Assembly (NCBI GenBank): GCA_938038735.1
Contig: CALHSW010000011.1
Location: 1-47,205 of the forward strand
Direction of reading: 5' to 3'
From: an uncultured Bacteroidia bacterium
GTDB lineage: Bacteria > Bacteroidota > Bacteroidia > Bacteroidales > CAJPTX01
Length of the DNA: 47,205 nt
Shown: positions 6,967 through 14,776 of the stretch, piece after piece
How positions within the stretch are numbered: the first letter of the stretch is position 1
How the letters are laid out: the number at the start of each line of letters is the position of its first letter
The notes under the pieces: model-generated
Told to the model about the DNA's origin: nothing
The model's input: only the letters and a program-made list of their open reading frames with translations
Database searches by the model: none
Made by a program: the position numbers and the translations under genes

Positions 6967-8235
6967 ATGCGGACGAGTAAGTACAATTTTTTCTGCAAGG
7001 TCGCAGGGAGGCAGTTTGTATATCAGCTGCTTAGTGGAAGCCTTCTCCAAATAGATGAAGAGCTTTACGCTGCGCTGCAGACGGAGAATTTGAGTACGAT
7101 ACCCGATTCTGTTCAAGCCACATTGAAGTCATCCAATATTTTGATTGACGATGACCTCAATGAGGTCGATGTCGTTATTGCGGCGAACCTACGCGCAAGG
7201 TATCGCTCCTCGGTGCTGCGCGTCACGGTCATGCCAACGTTGGCATGCAATTTCAACTGCTGGTATTGCTACGAACAGCACGTACCATCCCGAATGACAG
7301 ACGAGGCGGCTGAAGCTACCATTCGGTTTGTGAAGAGGCAGTTGGAACAGAACGCCAAGAAGGGGCTAGCTTTGGATTGGTTCGGCGGGGAGCCGCTGCT
7401 GTGCTTTGATAGCGTAATTCTGCCGATGCAACAGCAGCTACTGGCTTGGTGCAAGGCTCAAGGCATAGCTGTGCAGTCCATGATGACAACCAACGGCAGC
7501 CTGATTACCCCCACGATGGCTGACCAATTGGAGGAGATAGGACTAAGGCAGTTCCAAATCACGCTGGACGGAGGACGCCTGTACCATAACCGAACCCGCT
7601 TCTCCACGAGCATCGCGAACTCCTACGACACGATTATACAGAACGTTAAGACGCTATGCGAACGCATTGACTCGCCGACAATAGAGCTGCGAATCAACTA
7701 CACCGCAAAGAATGTGGAGTCGCTCGCGGAGATTCTAGACGATTTGGACGATAGCCTACGCCCCTACGTGTCGCTGTCGCCGCACATCGTTTGGCAGGAG
7801 GCAGACAACGTACCTTCAATGCGCGCCGCGCTGCAACGCTTCGAGGAGGCGGCGCACGCGAGGGGTTTCACCGTCATACAATCCATCCCAACGGTGCGCA
7901 GCACGACTTGCTACACCGAGAATGCGGATCAGTTCGTGGTGAACTACAACCTGGATGTCTACAAATGCACTGCGAGAGACTTTGACGGAAAGTATTCAAT
8001 TGGGCGGATTGCCGCAGATGGGAAGTTCAAACCAAATGGTCTATACTATAGGTATGTAACCATGCCATCTCCCTTTACGCAACAATCTAATTGCCTGGAC
8101 TGCTCCTACCTCCCATGCTGCCTCTGCGGCCTCTCCTGCCCGCAGAAGCAACTCGAGGGCACCGCGCCGCAGTGCGATAGGGAGGCCATCAAGACAACCA
8201 TAGAGAGATACATCAAACAGAAGCTAAAATCATGA
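6967..8235 (+). CDS. Radical SAM/SPASM peptide maturase
   Basis: The 422-residue protein carries the radical SAM cluster motif CNFNCWYC (a CX3CX2C at residues 94, 98, 101), followed by 'DWFGGEPLL' (the GGEP SAM-binding motif). The C-terminus is a cysteine-rich SPASM domain (about 340-405) with seven cysteines in the NCLDCSYLPCCLCGLSC stretch and the QC after it, expected to hold auxiliary Fe-S clusters. Enzymes of this type install thioether or C-C/C-O crosslinks on peptide side chains. The four core cysteines next door are natural acceptors. The frame opens with a GTG at 6934, but that start is inside the hairpin at 6917-6950, so I took the ATG at 6967. The first 75 residues, before the barrel, may bind the leader. 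Its stop overlaps the next ATG by 4 nt (ATGA), so it is coupled to barrel 2. Confidence 0.9.
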   Translation: MRTSKYNFFCKVAGRQFVYQLLSGSLLQIDEELYAALQTENLSTIPDSVQATLKSSNILIDDDLNEVDVVIAANLRARYRSSVLRVTVMPTLACNFNCWYCYEQHVPSRMTDEAAEATIRFVKRQLEQNAKKGLALDWFGGEPLLCFDSVILPMQQQLLAWCKAQGIAVQSMMTTNGSLITPTMADQLEEIGLRQFQITLDGGRLYHNRTRFSTSIANSYDTIIQNVKTLCERIDSPTIELRINYTAKNVESLAEILDDLDDSLRPYVSLSPHIVWQEADNVPSMRAALQRFEEAAHARGFTVIQSIPTVRSTTCYTENADQFVVNYNLDVYKCTARDFDGKYSIGRIAADGKFKPNGLYYRYVTMPSPFTQQSNCLDCSYLPCCLCGLSCPQKQLEGTAPQCDREAIKTTIERYIKQKLKS

Positions 8236-10577
8236 GATACCTCAACACCATTCTTTCTACCACCGTGCTCGCCCTCCTCTTCCTGCTACCGCGGGCGGCG
8301 AGCGGGCAGCAACCTACATTTAACGTGCAGGGTAGCGTGCGCGACACGGCGGGGCGCGCAATCGCGGGGGTAAACGTTGGGCTATGGCAGGACTCCGTGC
8401 TGCGGGCGGCCGCGGCGAGCGATTCGGTGGGCTCATTCACGCTGCGCGGCGTAAGGCCGGGCGAGTACCGTTTCGAGGCGGCCTGCCTGGGGTACGCCAC
8501 GGTGCGACAGACAATTTCAGTAAATGCGTCCCTACAGCCTCTGGCCCTTGTCATGCGGGAACGCACCGAGGAGATGGAGGCCGTGCGCGTGGTGGCCAGC
8601 CGAACCAAGGTGGAGCCCAACGGCACGCTGACCTTCCAGGCGCAGGATGCCCCGGTGGCCAAGGGACGCTCCTCGCTGGAGATGCTGCGCTTCGTCCAGG
8701 GCCTCACGGTAAGCGGAGGGCAGGTGCTGATCAATGGGAAGTCGGGCACGAAGATTTTCCGGGGAGACAGCAGAAAAACAATGACCCCGCAGGAGCTGAG
8801 TGCTATTCCCGCCACGGAAATAGAGCGGGTGGTGGTGGAAACGCAGGCGGGGGTGGAGCATGGCGCCAGCAGCGAGGGTGGCATCCTTCGGGTGTACCTT
8901 GTGTCCCATAGTGGACTTTCGGGAACATTGGAGGGTAGCATGCTCACCAATGGTACGCCAGATTGGCTGGATCCACGGATAAACCTTGCGCTTCGGTACA
9001 AAAAGGGGAAGTTCTTCATGCAGCACGAGCTGTTCTACTCTCCATACTTTAAGTACACCACCCTCTACCGCTACGAACAAATCGTTGGGGCAGATACAAC
9101 ATGCTCCGACTTTAGGCAGGTTCGGCGTGACATGGGTTCATCGTACAATCTAACGCTCAGCTACGACATAGCCGAAGGGCATAGCGTATCACTGTACTCG
9201 ATGGTGGACTACGTAGGCACACGTTTATCCATGGAAGATTCGGTTATACGGCGTGAAATGCACCGGTGGGGTAATCGCAGTAGAACGCTAGCGTACGGGG
9301 CTGGCATAGAGTACATTGGCGCACTACCCGTGGGAAAACAATCACAATTCAAGCTGTGGACAAGCTGTTCGAACAATCGCGAAAAAGGGCACGCCCTGTA
9401 CTACGATGCACTAGCGATAGATAGCGCGGCGCAGCGTAGCGGCAACCTATATGTGGAGGTAGCTCCCTCCCTCTCCTTCAAATTAGAAGGGGGGCACAGA
9501 TTGCAAGGGGGGGTGAATTTTGACTTTTCGAATAATGGCGAATATACGGCAGGCACTACGCTCTCAAGTTTTTCACAGGGCAAGGCAACGGTAGACTATC
9601 TAGAAAAGGGGGGTGACGTTCGCCCATGGGTGCAATACGATAACAGTTTTGCCAATGGCAACTTCTACCTACGGTTGGGGGTAACTGGCCTTTACTACTG
9701 GGGAAATAGACAGGATCACGCCGATGGCAAGAGAAGCTACAGCCTGCCCGAAGAGTGGGGCGTATTCCCCAAACTGCTGTTGCAGTACCGTTTTAGCCAA
9801 GAAAAGCAGGTGTTCCTACGGGGTGAGTACAGCTTCCTCTACTCCCTGCCGAACTACTTCTACTTTTCTCCCATTGTGACCTACGTAACCGCCAATCAGT
9901 ACAGCATAGGGAATCGGGCCCTCCGCATGGAGCAGATTCACACCGCAGGACTCACGCTATTCTTTTTACAGGATTGGCAGCTGCAGTACCGATTCCGCTA
10001 TTGCCCGAACCTCATTTCCGTAATGACGCATGCGGATTCCCGCCACCCTGGCATGAGCTACCTACGCCCAGAAAACGCTGGAACATTACAGCGACACCAC
10101 GTAGCGGCATCCTACAACACACAGCTTTTCGACTTCTGGTACACCTCCAATGAGCTCTACTGCCGCTACGAACTGGAACGGAGCGAGGATGCGAGCGCTG
10201 AGTACGTAGCAGTGGGCGGCAGCACAACGCAGGATTTTTCCTTCTACGAAGGCATTGGAATGTACGTCACATTTGAAGGCGCGATGGGTAACCGCCACAT
10301 AAGTAAGGCCGCGGGGCCGTTCTACGCGCTATCTGCAGCGCTGTACGCATCGTTCCTAGACGACCAGCTACAGCTTAACTTCTCTGTAAACAACATTGTG
10401 CGGAAACGCGGGGAGATCACAACGGAGTATGGGAATAGCATTCGCCGGCGTATCGAGGCGCAGGGATTCCTCTCCTTTGAGCTGGGCGTAACGTGGTCCT
10501 TCGCCCATGGGCAGCGGGTGAAGAGCCGGAATGGGCAGGATGTGTCAGCACCAGGGAAAGCACCAATACAGCTATAG
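8232..10577 (+). CDS. Outer membrane beta-barrel protein with carboxypeptidase-regulatory-like domain (barrel 2)
   Basis: The 781-residue product has a signal peptide (residues 1 to about 26), a regulatory-like beta-sandwich at about 30-100 (VQGSVRDTAGRAIAGVNVG...GSFTLRGVRPGEYRFEA), a plug-like part at about 130-225 and a barrel to the end. The overall plan is that of barrel 1, but the barrel is about 100 residues shorter and the two are too different to be a recent duplication. The start codon overlaps the rSAM stop, so this outer membrane protein is made from the same message as the maturase. That is strong positional evidence that it belongs to the peptide pathway, probably moving the product across the outer membrane in place of a TolC-type channel, or acting as its receptor. 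Confidence 0.83.
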   Translation: MRYLNTILSTTVLALLFLLPRAASGQQPTFNVQGSVRDTAGRAIAGVNVGLWQDSVLRAAAASDSVGSFTLRGVRPGEYRFEAACLGYATVRQTISVNASLQPLALVMRERTEEMEAVRVVASRTKVEPNGTLTFQAQDAPVAKGRSSLEMLRFVQGLTVSGGQVLINGKSGTKIFRGDSRKTMTPQELSAIPATEIERVVVETQAGVEHGASSEGGILRVYLVSHSGLSGTLEGSMLTNGTPDWLDPRINLALRYKKGKFFMQHELFYSPYFKYTTLYRYEQIVGADTTCSDFRQVRRDMGSSYNLTLSYDIAEGHSVSLYSMVDYVGTRLSMEDSVIRREMHRWGNRSRTLAYGAGIEYIGALPVGKQSQFKLWTSCSNNREKGHALYYDALAIDSAAQRSGNLYVEVAPSLSFKLEGGHRLQGGVNFDFSNNGEYTAGTTLSSFSQGKATVDYLEKGGDVRPWVQYDNSFANGNFYLRLGVTGLYYWGNRQDHADGKRSYSLPEEWGVFPKLLLQYRFSQEKQVFLRGEYSFLYSLPNYFYFSPIVTYVTANQYSIGNRALRMEQIHTAGLTLFFLQDWQLQYRFRYCPNLISVMTHADSRHPGMSYLRPENAGTLQRHHVAASYNTQLFDFWYTSNELYCRYELERSEDASAEYVAVGGSTTQDFSFYEGIGMYVTFEGAMGNRHISKAAGPFYALSAALYASFLDDQLQLNFSVNNIVRKRGEITTEYGNSIRRRIEAQGFLSFELGVTWSFAHGQRVKSRNGQDVSAPGKAPIQL

Positions 10578-10680
10578 TTTTGGATTTGCTAAGAACTTCA
10601 AGCATTGGACAGACATTTGCCCATGAGCTCCCGATGTAATCCCCCCCTATTTGCACACCGAAAAAACCATCTAGTTTTCG

Positions 10681-10688
10681 TACTTTTG
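10681..10688 (+). promoter_or_regulatory. Bacteroidota -7 element (TACTTTTG) for the exporter pair
   Basis: An exact TAnnTTTG match 49 nt before the exporter start. A TTTG at 10650-10653 is 27 nt away, longer than usual. It implies the exporter and mini-adaptor can be expressed apart from the precursor-maturase-barrel unit. Confidence 0.55.
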
Positions 10689-10736
10689 CTGCGTTAGGAG
10701 CAATGGGAAAAGAGGTGTTTTCGCAATTGAAGGTGC

Positions 10737-12959
10737 ATGGAGAGGCGGCACTTTAAGCTGGTACGACAGCTCGACGCCATGGACTGCGGCCCAGCGTGCC
10801 TCGCGATGGTACTAGCCCATCATGGCAAAACGGTAGATAGCGATGCGCTGCGGCGGGACTGCGCACTGGGCAAGGACGGCGTATCCATGCTGGGGGTGAG
10901 CCGGGCAGCTGAGATGCAGGGCATGCGCACGGTGGGGGGGCGTATCACCTTTGATGTGCTAGCAAACGAAGCCCCACTCCCCTGCATCGCGCATTGGAAT
11001 CAGAACCACTTTGTTGTTGTCTACCGCACCAAAAGGCTTCGGAATGGCGATTTTAGAATCTACGTTGCAGACCCCGGCAAGGGGCTCCTAAGCTATACAC
11101 GCAGCGAGTTTGAAGCGCACTGGATAAGCACCGTGACGCAGAGCCAAGAGAAGGGAGTAGTGCTACTACTTGAACCTGGTAAAGACTTTTACATCTCTCC
11201 AGATGCACAGGAAGGCGATGGGGGCAGCAAGAGTCGCTTTCGATTCTTGGGTCAATACCTAAAGCAGTACCGTAGGTACTTCGGGCAGATTGCGCTGGGG
11301 CTACTGGCTGGGGTACTCATCCAACCGCTCTTCCCATTCTTGACCCAAGCCATTGTAGATGTCGGCATTGGGGGCAAAGACATTAGCTTTGTTTGGCTGA
11401 TACTCATCGCGCAGCTCATGCTAATCTTTAGCAGCACTGCCATCTCTTTTATCCGAAGCAAACTTTTGCTGCACATCTCAACACGCATCAATATCTCATT
11501 GGTAAGCGATTTCTTCATTAAGCTCATGCGACTACCAATGCCCTTCTTTGAAACGAAGCTGCTCGGTGACCTTTTGCAGCGCATTGAAGATCATCGCCGC
11601 GTGGAGCAATTTCTCACTTCGAGCAGCCTATCGGTCGTATTTTCAAGCCTTACGTTCCTCACCTTCGGCGTTGTGCTCGCGTACTACAACCTCCCCGTAT
11701 TCACCATATTCCTTATTGGCACTGCGCTTTACGTGGCATGGATAACCTCATTCCTGAAACGGCGGCGCAAGCTCGACTACCTTTTCTTTGAGAAAGCGGG
11801 ACGCAACCGCAACGTCACCTACCAGCTGCTTACCGGGATGCAGGAGATCAAGCTGCAGGGGTGTGAACAGCGGAAACGCTGGGAGTGGGAGGATGCGCAG
11901 GCGGAGCTGTTCCAGGTGAATGTGAAACGCTTGAACCTACAGCAGATGCAGCAAGCGGGGAACGTTGCAATCAACGAGCTAAAGAACATACTGATAACTG
12001 TATTCGCAGCCTCTGCGGTGATTAAGGGCGAGATTACCCTCGGCGTTATGCTCGCCATTCAGTACATCATCGGGCAGCTGAACGGCCCGGTGGAACAGCT
12101 AGTACAGTTCGTCTTTTCCTGGCAGGACGTGAGCATAAGCCTGGAAAGAATGCAGGAAATCCATGGGGAGCAGAACGAGGCAACGGAGCAACGCGTAGCT
12201 ACAGATTTCAAGGGTGATAGGCTTGATATAGCACTGCGCGACGTGGAGTTCCGATACGACCCGTACGCCAAAGCGCCAACGCTTGAAGGCATTAACCTCA
12301 CAATTCCCAACGGGAAGGTAACCGCCATTGTGGGAGCTAGCGGGAGCGGCAAAACTACGCTGCTAAAGCTCCTCCTCGGATTTTATGAGCCGCAGAAAGG
12401 TGCCATAGAAGTAGCAGGGCGTAGCCTAGCTGACTACAACTTATCGTGGTGGCGGCAACAATGCGGCGTGGTGATGCAGGAGGGATTCCTCTTCAACGAC
12501 ACCATCGGACGCAACATCGCCATTAGCGACAACGAACCCGACATTGAGAAAATACGTGCAGCTGCACGTGTAGCCAATATTGCGAACTACATTGAAAACC
12601 TACCGCTCGGCTACAACACAATCATTGGCCAAGATGGGCAAGGCATTAGCCAGGGGCAGAGGCAACGCATCCTGATAGCACGAATGGTGTACAAGAACCC
12701 GCCCTTCGTTCTGCTGGACGAGGCGACTAACGCCCTGGATGCAAAAAGCGAGAGGCAAATAGTTGAACGCCTAGCGTCTTTCTACAAGGGCAAAACGGTT
12801 GTTGTCGCAGCCCACCGCCTTTCAACGGTGAAGAACGCCGACCAAATTGTGGTGCTAGACGCCGGGCGCATTGCAGAGATCGGAACGCACGCCGCCCTCA
12901 TTGCAACGCACGGCTACTACTATGAACTGGTGAAAAACCAGCTAGAGCTCGGCAACTGA
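10737..12959 (+). CDS. Peptidase-containing ABC exporter (C39 PCAT)
   Basis: This 740-residue inner membrane protein removes double-glycine leaders and exports the core peptide using ATP. Residues 1-145 are a C39 peptidase: oxyanion Gln11, catalytic Cys17 in MDCGPACLAM, His91 in NHFVVVY and Asp112 in VADPGKG. A type 1 exporter membrane domain follows (about 165-460, six helices). The nucleotide-binding domain has Walker A GASGSGKTT (about 532), the signature ISQGQRQR (about 637), and Walker B FVLLDEATNALD (about 657) with an H-loop in AAHRLST. All catalytic residues are present, so it should be active. It is followed after 11 nt by the short adaptor-like gene. The natural substrate in this window is the GG-leader peptide at 6652. 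Confidence 0.94.
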   Translation: MERRHFKLVRQLDAMDCGPACLAMVLAHHGKTVDSDALRRDCALGKDGVSMLGVSRAAEMQGMRTVGGRITFDVLANEAPLPCIAHWNQNHFVVVYRTKRLRNGDFRIYVADPGKGLLSYTRSEFEAHWISTVTQSQEKGVVLLLEPGKDFYISPDAQEGDGGSKSRFRFLGQYLKQYRRYFGQIALGLLAGVLIQPLFPFLTQAIVDVGIGGKDISFVWLILIAQLMLIFSSTAISFIRSKLLLHISTRINISLVSDFFIKLMRLPMPFFETKLLGDLLQRIEDHRRVEQFLTSSSLSVVFSSLTFLTFGVVLAYYNLPVFTIFLIGTALYVAWITSFLKRRRKLDYLFFEKAGRNRNVTYQLLTGMQEIKLQGCEQRKRWEWEDAQAELFQVNVKRLNLQQMQQAGNVAINELKNILITVFAASAVIKGEITLGVMLAIQYIIGQLNGPVEQLVQFVFSWQDVSISLERMQEIHGEQNEATEQRVATDFKGDRLDIALRDVEFRYDPYAKAPTLEGINLTIPNGKVTAIVGASGSGKTTLLKLLLGFYEPQKGAIEVAGRSLADYNLSWWRQQCGVVMQEGFLFNDTIGRNIAISDNEPDIEKIRAAARVANIANYIENLPLGYNTIIGQDGQGISQGQRQRILIARMVYKNPPFVLLDEATNALDAKSERQIVERLASFYKGKTVVVAAHRLSTVKNADQIVVLDAGRIAEIGTHAALIATHGYYYELVKNQLELGN

Positions 12960-12970
12960 ACAAACTGAGA

Positions 12971-13438
12971 ATGACAGAGAACGAAAACAACATGGCGCTG
13001 CGGAGCGAGAAGGTTCAAGCCATCGTGGGGCGCATACCGCCCGCGCTGCTACGATACGGCACGCTGGCAATCATTGGCACCTTGATTCTACTTGTTTCTA
13101 TCGCCTTTTGGCTACCCTACCGCAGCGTCTACACGGGCCAGGTAACCTTCTTCGGGATGCCCAATGGCCACGTCGAGGTTAAAATGACCTTTGACGGAAA
13201 CCGCACCCCGAAAGCCATCGCGGAGCGTCGCCCGCTGGTAACAATCAATGAAAAGGACATCAACCTGACAGCCTCCCTACTTTCACTATCCGGCACCCGC
13301 GACACCCTGCAGCGGTACAGCGCAACCCTAGAGTTGACACGCAGCGAACAACAGGTAAGGCTACTCGCCAACCAAACGTTCAGCTTTACTATAATAGACG
13401 AACACGGAACGGTTATTGACAAGATGCTAGGGCGATAG
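12971..13438 (+). CDS. Very short HlyD-like membrane protein (mini-adaptor)
   Basis: The 155-residue product has an N-terminal motif LRSEKVQAIVGRIPP, the start typical of HlyD-type adaptors that accompany C39 exporters in this phylum. A single membrane helix follows (about 26-49), then a beta-rich periplasmic part beginning VYTGQVTFFG. Normal adaptors of this type have about 400 residues, with a lipoyl domain and a long alpha-hairpin reaching the outer membrane. Here only the anchor and about 100 periplasmic residues exist. There is no frameshifted remainder downstream: the next gene is convergent and its stop is 3 nt away. It could be a true minimal adaptor or a remnant. It is probably co-translated with the exporter (11 nt gap). 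Confidence 0.75.
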   Translation: MTENENNMALRSEKVQAIVGRIPPALLRYGTLAIIGTLILLVSIAFWLPYRSVYTGQVTFFGMPNGHVEVKMTFDGNRTPKAIAERRPLVTINEKDINLTASLLSLSGTRDTLQRYSATLELTRSEQQVRLLANQTFSFTIIDEHGTVIDKMLGR

Positions 13439-13441
13439 CCG

Positions 13442-14677
13442 CTACCGATAGAGCAGCGTATAGAACATCCCCTCATCGAAGACTTTGGCCGCCACCCGCT
13501 GCAGCTCCTCGGCAGTAATACGCTCCACCGCCTCGTACATCAGCTCTTGCGTAATGGGCGGTTGCCCACGCAGGATGCGTCGCCCATTATCAACCGACAG
13601 AGCCTCCGCCGTTACGCGGCTCAGCGCAAGCTGCCCTAGGTACTGCCGCTTGGCCATATGCAGCTTGGTGGGGCTTAACGGCGCAGCCACCATGGCCCGG
13701 AGCTCTTGTAGCACCATCGCGAATGCCCTTGCAACATGCGCCTTGTCCGTACCAAAGTAGATGGAGAAGTACCCTGCGTCGCAGAGCGGTACAATGTCGC
13801 TCTCCAGCGTGTAGACCAGCCCATGCTTCTCACGTAGCAACATGTTGAGCCTGGCATTCGCCGCGTCACCCGCAAGGATGTTCATCAGCAAAAAGAGCCT
13901 ATCAAGATCCGCATCGCCATCGGGCATGGCTTGCCCCAGCAGTAGGCAATGGGTTTGCGCCGTGCGTTTGTTCACCCACTGACACCGCGGCGCAGTAAAG
14001 GCGGCCAAAGCCCGCGGGGGCAAGGTGTCCCCCTTCGCAACGCCGCCAAAGTAGCGTTCCCCCATGGCAAAGACCCTCTCCGGAACCAAGGGCCCAGAGG
14101 TGCAAACCACCATGTTCAGCGCGGTAAAGTACCGTTGCTTAAATGCTATGAGCTGCTCCCGCGTGAAGCGTCGCACACTCGCCTTCGTGCCGAGTATCTG
14201 ATGCCCCAGAGGGTGGTCTCCAAAGAGCAGCTGCTCCCCCTCATCGAATAGCGTATCCACCACCGAGTCGCGATACGATGCAATCTCCTCAAGCACCACC
14301 TCTCGCTCCCGCTCCAGCTCATGCGCGGGAAAGGAGGCGTTCTGCACGATATCAGCCACCAACTCCATGCTTCTGCCCAGGTCCTGCGGCAGCACTGTGG
14401 CTTGCAGCATCATCTCTTCCTTCGAGGTGCTGGCATTCAAGTCGCCCCCCACGCACTCAAGCCGGCTTGAAATATGGTACGCCTTGCGCCGCTGCGTACC
14501 CTTGAATAGCATATGCTCCAGCAGGTGCACCAGCCCCTGCTCGCTCGGGTCCTCATCCCGTGACCCCACACGCACCAGCACGATGCAGCTTGCCCGCTGC
14601 ATCGAGGTCTCCACATGCACCATTCGCAGCCCATTACTCAGCTGCCCTTGCGTCACCTCATACTTTGCGACCTCCAT
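13442..14677 (-). CDS. M16 family zinc metallopeptidase (insulinase/processing peptidase type)
   Basis: The 411-residue protein has the inverted zinc motif HLLEH at residues 51-55 and the third ligand Glu at about 131 (VVLEEIASYRD), the spacing known for M16. Residues to about 220 form the catalytic half and the rest the inactive half of the usual 45-kDa bacterial members. No signal peptide is seen, so it is probably cytoplasmic and degrades peptides. It has its own promoter at 14704-14711. It lies beside the C25 protease and its stop almost touches that of the convergent mini-adaptor gene. A role in processing the RiPP is possible, as M16 enzymes act in some bacteriocin pathways, but it is on the other strand and more simply a general peptidase. 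Confidence 0.92.
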   Translation of the reverse strand: MEVAKYEVTQGQLSNGLRMVHVETSMQRASCIVLVRVGSRDEDPSEQGLVHLLEHMLFKGTQRRKAYHISSRLECVGGDLNASTSKEEMMLQATVLPQDLGRSMELVADIVQNASFPAHELEREREVVLEEIASYRDSVVDTLFDEGEQLLFGDHPLGHQILGTKASVRRFTREQLIAFKQRYFTALNMVVCTSGPLVPERVFAMGERYFGGVAKGDTLPPRALAAFTAPRCQWVNKRTAQTHCLLLGQAMPDGDADLDRLFLLMNILAGDAANARLNMLLREKHGLVYTLESDIVPLCDAGYFSIYFGTDKAHVARAFAMVLQELRAMVAAPLSPTKLHMAKRQYLGQLALSRVTAEALSVDNGRRILRGQPPITQELMYEAVERITAEELQRVAAKVFDEGMFYTLLYR

Positions 14678-14703
14678 GGCCCTCTCGCCCTTCCTTTTCT
14701 CCG

Positions 14704-14711
14704 CAAAGGTA
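14704..14711 (-). promoter_or_regulatory. Bacteroidota -7 element (TACCTTTG) for the M16 peptidase
   Basis: The minus strand reads TACCTTTG, an exact match 27 nt upstream of the start at 14677. No -33 element is obvious. Confidence 0.6.
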
Positions 14712-14776
14712 CAATAGTTTATGGGGAAAAGATTTCTCCCCGATCAGCGAGCTTCAGATACGTATCCCCCCACTCC

